Assembly: GCA_045590615.1 (NCBI GenBank) | Contig: JAZNRH010000123.1 | Span: 1 to 10,672 of the forward strand | Length of the DNA: 10,672 bases | Direction of reading: 5' to 3' | From: RGIG6353 sp045590615 | Lineage (GTDB): Bacteria > Bacillota > Clostridia > Oscillospirales > SIG627 | Position numbers and translations under genes: made by a program | The notes under the pieces: generated by a model | The model's database searches: none | What the model saw: the letters and a program-made list of their open reading frames with translations, nothing else | Told to the model about the DNA's origin: nothing | Shown here: positions 6,860 through 10,672 of the stretch, in pieces | How positions within the stretch are numbered: the first letter of the stretch is position 1 | How the letters are laid out: every line of letters starts with the position of its first letter

Positions 6860-7885
6860 ATGAAAATAAAAAAGCATATTACGGTATTTCTCTTCTTTTT
6901 GGCAGTTAATTTTTCGCTTGTTCTCGGAATGAGGGCTACAAAAGCCGAGACCTTTGAGATAATACCAAGTGAAATCCTTTCGGTAGAAGCGCTTGCCTCG
7001 GTAAGTGAGAGTATAGAGGAAGAGGCGCTTTCAACGGTAGAAGGAAGGGAGTCAATCAGAGTTTACTTTCCTGATACCGATAGCATTGAGAGTATTGAAA
7101 CAGAGGAATATATAACAGGAGTTCTGACGGGTGAAATGTATAGTGATGCACCGATGGAGGCGCTCAAGGCTGTTGCTGTTGCTGCAAGGAGTTATACCCT
7201 TTATATGTGTGAGCAGAATATGAATAAGGAATATGACGTCGTGGCAGATTCGAGCATATCGCAAGCGTACTTATCAAGAGCAGATGCAGAAGAATGCTGG
7301 AATGAGCTTGGTGAGAAAAAGTATGATTTAATGAGAGAGGCTGTGGACGAAACCAAGGGAGAGGTTTTGGTTTTCAACGGTGAAATAATTTGCGCTCTCT
7401 ACCACGCTTCCAGCTATCCATATACAGAAAATAACGAAAACGTGTTCGTTCAGACACTTGATTATCTTACCGGTGGCGAGTGCGTTGAGGGAGAGGAGGA
7501 CGCATATAGCTCAAGCGTATCGTATAACGAAGAGACGTTTAACTCATTGCTTGAAAAAAACGGATTTCCAAGGGTGGATTTTAACACTCTTAAAATTGAA
7601 GTTTTCAAGAATGAGAACGAGAGATGCAAATATCTTTCGGTTTACGATGAAAGTGTTGGCTTTACTGTAGACGGAAGGCAGGTCAGAGATGTATTTTCAC
7701 TCAATTCCACTTCTTTTGAAATTGAAAAGGATGATAGTGTAACCTTCAGAGTTTTTGGCTTTGGTCACGGAGTGGGATTGAGTCAAAACGGAGCTTGCGT
7801 TATGGCACGAAAAGGAAGCTCATACATCGAAATCCTCGAAAAATATTATAATGGTACGCATCTTGCTCAAACAATTTATAAATAG
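6860..7885 (+). CDS. spoIID: SpoIID, stage II sporulation peptidoglycan lytic transglycosylase
   Basis: 341-aa protein, close to the ~340 aa of Bacillus SpoIID. Residues 1-29 form an N-terminal membrane anchor or signal (KIKKH then a hydrophobic run). The SpoIID domain begins at YITGVLTGEM (84-93), where E92 matches the catalytic glutamate. It continues with ALKAVAVAARSYTLY (101-115), DSSISQAY (130-137), the LYHASSYPYTENNENVF segment (180-196) and the C-terminal FGFGHGVGLSQNGACVMA (299-316). In sporulation SpoIID degrades septal peptidoglycan from the mother-cell side, together with SpoIIM and SpoIIP, to drive engulfment. The start at 6860 is chosen because AGGAGG (6850-6855) lies directly upstream and the signal segment follows; the frame is open further upstream, but there it overlaps the divergent gene. 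In this family G-G normally occupies the position of Y186-P187. A spoIIQ-like gene follows 62 bases downstream, as in clostridia. Confidence 0.93.
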   Translation: MKIKKHITVFLFFLAVNFSLVLGMRATKAETFEIIPSEILSVEALASVSESIEEEALSTVEGRESIRVYFPDTDSIESIETEEYITGVLTGEMYSDAPMEALKAVAVAARSYTLYMCEQNMNKEYDVVADSSISQAYLSRADAEECWNELGEKKYDLMREAVDETKGEVLVFNGEIICALYHASSYPYTENNENVFVQTLDYLTGGECVEGEEDAYSSSVSYNEETFNSLLEKNGFPRVDFNTLKIEVFKNENERCKYLSVYDESVGFTVDGRQVRDVFSLNSTSFEIEKDDSVTFRVFGFGHGVGLSQNGACVMARKGSSYIEILEKYYNGTHLAQTIYK

Positions 7886-7886
7886 T

Positions 7887-7915
7887 GAATAGTTCTTGAA
7901 TTATAAGTTAAAAAT
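7887..7915 (+). promoter_or_regulatory. Possible sigma-F type promoter before spoIIQ
   Basis: GAATA (7887-7891) and GTTAAAAAT (7907-7915), 15 bases apart, resemble the sigma-F elements GYWTA and GGNRANANT with one mismatch each. SpoIIQ is forespore-expressed under sigma-F in studied spore formers, while spoIID is mother-cell expressed. A separate promoter is therefore expected in this 62-base gap, the only room for it. The match is to a degenerate consensus in AT-rich sequence, so it is tentative. Confidence 0.3.
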
Positions 7916-7947
7916 ATAGTTGAAGAAAATGAAAGGAACTATTTATT

Positions 7948-8604
7948 ATGCTTAACAAATTAAAACAAATAAGATTTACAAAAAAGGGGATATACATATC
8001 CCTTGCGATATGTATGCTGCTTGTTGGTGGAATTGGTGTATTTTCTGCCATAAGAAATATGAATAAAATAGTCAAGGAGACCGATTTCGTATTTGAGGAA
8101 AATGCAGATGCTCCCGACGTAAGCTTTTTTGAGGAAATGTTAAACAAGCCCGTCAGCGAGCCTGTAATCAGCGAGGAAGTGCCTGTGATTTTGAATTTTG
8201 TAATGCCTGTTGAAAACGGACAGGTGTCAAAGCCTTATTCAGGAAGTGAGCTCGTTTACAGCCAGACTATGAACGATTACAGAACTCATACGGGTGTTGA
8301 TATCCTTACGACAGACGCTTCAACGGTTGTTAGTGCAGAGGCAGGAAAAATCAGTAATATAACCGACGACGCACTTTGGGGTACGACGATTGAAATTGAG
8401 CACGAAAACGGCTTCAAGACCGTTTATAAAAATCTTTCAAGCGAGCTTCCTGAGGGGGTCGAAATCGGAAGCTTCGTAGCTTCAGGTGGTATAATTGGTG
8501 CAGTAGGAAGCTCAGCGCTTGTTGAAATAGGAGAGGATACACATCTCCATTTTGAAATGTCAGTTAACGGGAATCCCGTTGACCCCTTAGAGTATATTTC
8601 GTAA
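7948..8604 (+). CDS. spoIIQ: SpoIIQ-like forespore LytM (M23) peptidase-domain protein
   Basis: 218-aa bitopic membrane protein with a basic N-terminus, one TM segment at ~14-33, a ~50-residue acidic linker and a C-terminal M23/LytM domain (~83-216). Zinc-ligand positions are intact: H114 and D118 in HTGVD, and H201 in HLHFE, with H199 as the adjacent active-site histidine. The third LytM hallmark, the histidine of the YAHL motif, is replaced by N162 (VYKNL). SpoIIQ is the forespore half of the SpoIIQ-SpoIIIAH channel linking forespore and mother cell during engulfment. Bacillus SpoIIQ has lost its zinc site, whereas clostridial versions tend to keep it. The identification rests on size, topology, the LytM domain and position directly after spoIID. 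A different sporulation M23 protein is less likely. AAAGGAA (7932-7938) is the RBS. spoIIID and mreB, which often follow in clostridia, are not here. Confidence 0.85.
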   Translation: MLNKLKQIRFTKKGIYISLAICMLLVGGIGVFSAIRNMNKIVKETDFVFEENADAPDVSFFEEMLNKPVSEPVISEEVPVILNFVMPVENGQVSKPYSGSELVYSQTMNDYRTHTGVDILTTDASTVVSAEAGKISNITDDALWGTTIEIEHENGFKTVYKNLSSELPEGVEIGSFVASGGIIGAVGSSALVEIGEDTHLHFEMSVNGNPVDPLEYIS

Positions 8605-8610
8605 ATTAGG

Positions 8611-8637
8611 ACCGTAAAAAGGGTGACACCGTAAAAA
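8611..8637 (+). repeat. Short direct repeat after spoIIQ
   Basis: ACCGTAAAAA occurs twice, at 8611-8620 and 8628-8637, separated by GGGTGAC. It lies between the spoIIQ stop and the terminator hairpin. It could be replication-slippage residue; no function is evident. Confidence 0.5.
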
Positions 8638-8640
8638 AAG

Positions 8641-8684
8641 AAAAGGTGCTGTGAAAAACGTTGGTTTTTTTCACAGCATCTTTT
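8641..8684. terminator. Bidirectional terminator between spoIIQ and the convergent ATPase gene
   Basis: An 18-bp stem: AAAAGGTGCTGTGAAAAA (8641-8658) pairs with 8667-8684 with a single G-U wobble on the plus-strand RNA, around an 8-nt loop. On the minus strand the stem is followed by TTTTCTTTTTTT, a good U tract for the ATPase transcript. On the plus strand the trailing TTTT is shorter but still fits a spoIIQ terminator. Confidence 0.85.
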
Positions 8685-8696
8685 GCTAAATTATAC

Positions 8697-8725
8697 TTGA
8701 CAAAATCAAAAATATTGTGTACAAT
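8697..8725 (+). promoter_or_regulatory. Strong sigma-A-like promoter facing antisense into the ATPase gene
   Basis: TTGACA (8697-8702) and TACAAT (8720-8725) are separated by 17 bases: a perfect -35, a 5/6 -10 and optimal spacing. It lies between the convergent terminator and the stop codon of the minus-strand ATPase gene. Transcription from about 8732 would run antisense through that gene's 3' end. No plus-strand gene with an RBS follows within the next several hundred bases. A palindrome (8712-8727) covers the -10 box. It may give an antisense or small RNA, or may be a chance match. Confidence 0.5.
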
Positions 8726-8727
8726 AT
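8712..8727. promoter_or_regulatory. Operator-like palindrome over the -10 box of the antisense-facing promoter
   Basis: ATATTGT-GT-ACAATAT, 7-bp perfect arms around a 2-base centre, overlaps the TACAAT box and the first base of the ATPase stop codon. The size and placement are those of a dimeric repressor site; the cognate regulator is unknown. It is too short for a stable RNA hairpin with that loop. Confidence 0.4.
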
Positions 8728-9800
8728 CAAGGACAGTTGATGAGTAATGAGATTTCGTTCAGTATTTCTTCAACGCTTTTGTCAAGTAAGGAAAAATCTG
8801 CATAGCGCAGATATATTGCTTCCAGCTTTTTGTGAACAGAAGCCGCTTCCTTCATATAGCCGATAGCTTCTTCGTTCAAAGCCTTGAGACACTTGCTTGA
8901 GAATTTCAGCTTGGGGCGAATTTTGTTATAGCTTTCTTTATCAATAAAGCGTTCGAAATTTATAACCTTGTATTTTTCATAATCAATTTCACCGTGAAGG
9001 CTTGGATTGTAGTTTACAATGCAGCAGCCTTGATTGTGGAAACATAAACCGTTTGGAGAAAAGGGAATAAGAGCATCATAACTGATATAGGTTTCAATAC
9101 CGTATTCCTTGGCTTTATCTAAAATGCTCTTGTATATGATTTCCTCACAGCCCTTGCCGTTTATAATTACAGCTTTAGTGTCTGATAGCTTTTCAAAGCT
9201 GTCTGTTGTGATTTCTCCCTTAGACGTTGTTGCGCTGATGAGTCTTATTTTTTCATCATAACCGTTTTCTTTTTTTAGGTTTTGCCTAAAAAAACGATTT
9301 ACAGCTCCATCGAGCTTTTCTTTATCTATAAGGGAATTTACCAAATTTATATTTTCCTTTTTGATTTCGCCCGCGGCTTTCAGATAGGTATATATGCATC
9401 TGAACAAATTGCTTTTTTCGTCGTTCAGCGAAACAATCAGGTCCTTTTGAGATGTTATTTCCGGCTTAAGCGCTTCAGCGCTGTCCAGCAGTATTTCTAC
9501 AGCGCCCGGGTATTTTGCTTCGGTGGCGTGAGGGGAAGTGCCGTCTATTATTGCGACCTCGTCGTTTATAATAACGCCGTCAAGTGAGGACGGGTCGGAT
9601 GAGCATAGAAAGTATTCGCATTTGTATTTCTTATCAAAATGCTCTCCCACGTATCTTATCGCACTTGACTTTCCCGTACCGGGTCCACCCTTTATAATGT
9701 AAATTCTCTTCAGCTTTTTTGGATTGTATATTTCGTCAAAATAGCTATGAAAACCAAGCATACTGCTCGATGATGCAAAGTAGTATTGTTTATCATTCAT
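8727..9800 (-). CDS. Tandem-domain P-loop ATPase, PRK06851-like, function unknown
   Basis: 357-aa cytoplasmic protein. The first half holds a classical P-loop, IKGGPGTGKSS (Walker A 38-46, K44), then CSSDPSSLDGVIIND (66-80) and a Walker B-like VAIIDGTSPHATEAKYPGA (82-100). This set of motifs is typical of a Firmicutes family of uncharacterised ATPases (PRK06851 type). The second half, from ~188, repeats the same layout in degraded form: ISATTSKGEI matches FASSSSMLGF, and IINGKGCEEIIYKS (212-225) stands where the P-loop should be but lacks GXXGXGKS. ISYDALIPFSPNGLCF then parallels the SSDP-SLDG segment. The protein is thus an internal duplication with one active and one degenerate nucleotide site. 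AAAAAGGGGG (9808-9817) serves as RBS, 7 bases from the ATG. The gene stands alone, diverging from the nucleotidyltransferase gene. No substrate can be named. Confidence 0.8.
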   Translation of the reverse strand: MNDKQYYFASSSSMLGFHSYFDEIYNPKKLKRIYIIKGGPGTGKSSAIRYVGEHFDKKYKCEYFLCSSDPSSLDGVIINDEVAIIDGTSPHATEAKYPGAVEILLDSAEALKPEITSQKDLIVSLNDEKSNLFRCIYTYLKAAGEIKKENINLVNSLIDKEKLDGAVNRFFRQNLKKENGYDEKIRLISATTSKGEITTDSFEKLSDTKAVIINGKGCEEIIYKSILDKAKEYGIETYISYDALIPFSPNGLCFHNQGCCIVNYNPSLHGEIDYEKYKVINFERFIDKESYNKIRPKLKFSSKCLKALNEEAIGYMKEAASVHKKLEAIYLRYADFSLLDKSVEEILNEISLLINCP

Positions 9801-9817
9801 TGAATAACCCCCTTTTT

Positions 9818-9831
9818 AACTGTTAACAGTT
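9818..9831. promoter_or_regulatory. 14-bp perfect palindrome, candidate operator
   Basis: AACTGTTAACAGTT is fully self-complementary and sits in the 69-base gap between the divergent ATPase and nucleotidyltransferase genes, directly upstream of the ATPase RBS. It covers four bases of the candidate ATPase -10 box and the expected transcription start, the usual place for a repressor. One site could serve either or both genes. The regulator is not in the window. Confidence 0.5.
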
Positions 9832-9856
9832 TATGTGGGAATCAAAAAAATGACAA
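9828..9856 (-). promoter_or_regulatory. Candidate sigma-A promoter of the ATPase gene
   Basis: On the minus strand TTGTCA (9851-9856, 5/6) and TAAACT (9828-9833, 4/6) are 17 bases apart. Transcription would start near 9821, inside the palindrome and about 21 bases before the ATG at 9800. It is the best promoter-like match in this gap for the minus strand; I found no comparably good plus-strand promoter for the divergent gene. Confidence 0.5.
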
Positions 9857-9869
9857 AAGAGGTTTTAGT

Positions 9870-10604
9870 ATGAAAGCAATCATTCTTGCTGCCGGAAAAG
9901 GTACACGCTTTAATTCTGAGCAGGCTGATTTGCCAAAGTCTATGCGTGAAATATTGGGAAAACCAATACTTGATTATGTTTTGAAAACTCTCGAATTTAT
10001 TCCTTCCGAGGATATTTTCGCAATTGTTAAATTCAAAAAAGAAAAAATTATGTCAGCTTATCCTCAGCTTAACTATATCGAGCAGGGTGACGACGGTTAC
10101 GGTACAGGCTACGCAGTAGAGTGTGCAAAAGAGCATTTTTTGGATTATGATGGTGAGCTCGTTGTTATATGTGGAGATACTCCACTCATTTCAAGAGAAA
10201 CTATCGAAAATATGCTCGCTCTTCACCGTAAAGAAAGCAATTCCTGTACAATTCTTTCTTGCAAGGGCGAGAAAGGACAGATGCTTGGCAGAATGGTGAG
10301 AGATTGTAACGGCAAGCTCGTTGCTATTATAGAAGCAAAGGATTGCACAAAAGAGCAGTTCGATAATATTACAGAGTATAATGCCGCTACATATATATTC
10401 AATTCAAAGGACCTTTTCGAAGCGCTTGACAAGGTGCAGAACAGTAAGGTTACAAATGAAAAGTATCTTACAGACGTTCCCGAAATAATGATGTCAGCAG
10501 GCAAGAGGGTAAATGCATACGTTTCTGAAAAATCCGAGGAAATCCTTGGAGTAAACTCTCCTGCAGATTTGGCAGTAGTTGAAAGCTATCTTAAAAATAA
10601 ATAA
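9870..10604 (+). CDS. Stand-alone GlmU-like sugar-1-phosphate nucleotidyltransferase
   Basis: 244-aa protein equivalent to the N-terminal pyrophosphorylase domain of GlmU, which makes UDP-N-acetylglucosamine from UTP and GlcNAc-1-phosphate. Visible motifs are LAAGKGTRF (6-14), LPKSM with K23, GDDGYGTGYAV (73-83), the metal-binding D103 in VICGDTPLI, GRMVRDCNGKLVAIIEAKD (140-158), YNAATY with N171, EKYLTDV (197-203) and GVN with N229, matching the second Mg ligand of GlmU. The left-handed beta-helix acetyltransferase half of normal GlmU (~456 aa) is absent. There is no remnant after the stop, so this is a single-domain enzyme and not a frameshift. Substrate could be GlcNAc-1-P or a related sugar phosphate. 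AGAGG at 9858-9862 is the RBS. It may supply nucleotide sugar for envelope polymers, but linkage to the operon at 3788-6765 is only by proximity. Confidence 0.85.
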   Translation: MKAIILAAGKGTRFNSEQADLPKSMREILGKPILDYVLKTLEFIPSEDIFAIVKFKKEKIMSAYPQLNYIEQGDDGYGTGYAVECAKEHFLDYDGELVVICGDTPLISRETIENMLALHRKESNSCTILSCKGEKGQMLGRMVRDCNGKLVAIIEAKDCTKEQFDNITEYNAATYIFNSKDLFEALDKVQNSKVTNEKYLTDVPEIMMSAGKRVNAYVSEKSEEILGVNSPADLAVVESYLKNK

Positions 10605-10610
10605 ATAATA

Positions 10611-10628
10611 CCGACAAGAAATTGTCGG
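10611..10628 (+). terminator. Small GAAA-loop hairpin after the nucleotidyltransferase gene
   Basis: CCGACAA-GAAA-TTGTCGG, a 7-bp perfect stem capped by a stable GNRA tetraloop, lies 6 bases after the stop and 6 bases before the tRNA. No U tract follows, so it may be a weak terminator, an mRNA 3'-end stabiliser, or a processing signal between the mRNA and the tRNA. Confidence 0.5.
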
Positions 10629-10634
10629 ATATAT

Positions 10635-10672
10635 GCTGGTGTGGCTCAATGGCAGAGCAGCTCATTCGTAAT
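10635..10672 (+). tRNA. tRNA-Thr (anticodon CGT), 5' part, cut by window end
   Basis: The sequence folds as the 5' half of a tRNA: acceptor strand GCTGGTG, TG at positions 8-9, D stem GCTC/GAGC with the AATGGCA loop, A26, anticodon 5' strand GCTCA, then loop TTCGTAA with anticodon CGT, which reads ACG (threonine). The G1-C2 start and G35-U36 agree with tRNA-Thr identity. The 3' half, from the anticodon stem onward, lies beyond the window, so integrity cannot be confirmed. Confidence 0.85.

Noticed and set aside
9800..9851. Plus-strand promoter for the nucleotidyltransferase (TTGAAT with TTAACA, or TTAACA with AAAAAT)
   Set aside because: The -10 matches are only 3-4 of 6 and no better than chance in this AT-rich gap.
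10605..10672. tRNA-Thr as an integration site for a mobile element
   Set aside because: Only the 5' half is visible and no integrase or att duplication is present in the window.

Overview
This window looks like a chromosomal segment of an endospore-forming, low-to-moderate GC Gram-positive bacterium of the class Clostridia, probably in or near the Oscillospiraceae. The evidence is strong AGGAGG-type ribosome binding sites, sigma-A promoters, adjacent spoIID and spoIIQ-like genes as in clostridia, the paired radical SAM/DUF2344 genes typical of Firmicutes, and a CsaB-type pyruvyltransferase. The genus is not determinable from the sequence alone. I see no phage, insertion sequence, CRISPR array or other mobile element, and no intergenic stretch exceeds about 125 bases.

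Layout. (1) Bases 1-2951, plus strand: the 3' end of uvrA overlaps by 4 nt a TIGR03960-type radical SAM gene, which overlaps by 1 nt a DUF2344/TIGR03936 partner gene. A 17-bp perfect hairpin closes this unit against a convergent gene. (2) Bases 2995-6831, minus strand: a perfect sigma-A promoter drives an unrecognised 7-8 TM membrane protein, overlapping by 4 nt a 736-aa fusion of a GT4 glycosyltransferase with a CsaB-like polysaccharide pyruvyltransferase. A hairpin then separates these from a leaderless Amidase_3/SH3 peptidoglycan amidase, and the 3' arm of that hairpin contains the amidase ribosome binding site. (3) Bases 6860-8604, plus strand: spoIID then a spoIIQ-like LytM gene, the engulfment peptidoglycan machinery. 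(4) Bases 8727-9856, minus strand: a tandem-domain P-loop ATPase with a degenerate second P-loop. An operator-like palindrome overlaps its likely promoter, and a strong antisense-facing promoter sits just past its 3' end. (5) Bases 9870-10672, plus strand: a stand-alone GlmU-like nucleotidyltransferase, then the 5' half of a tRNA-Thr(CGT) gene cut by the window edge.

Functional reading. The middle of the window is dominated by envelope and sporulation functions: peptidoglycan hydrolysis (amidase, SpoIID), the forespore-side engulfment protein (SpoIIQ), and synthesis and pyruvylation of a surface glycan (GT4-CsaB plus membrane protein). Nothing is obviously a wholly new system. The most distinctive items are the GT4-CsaB fusion coupled to an unknown membrane protein, the RBS-sequestering hairpin ahead of the amidase, and the ATPase gene with its palindrome-overlapped promoter and an opposing promoter at its far end.
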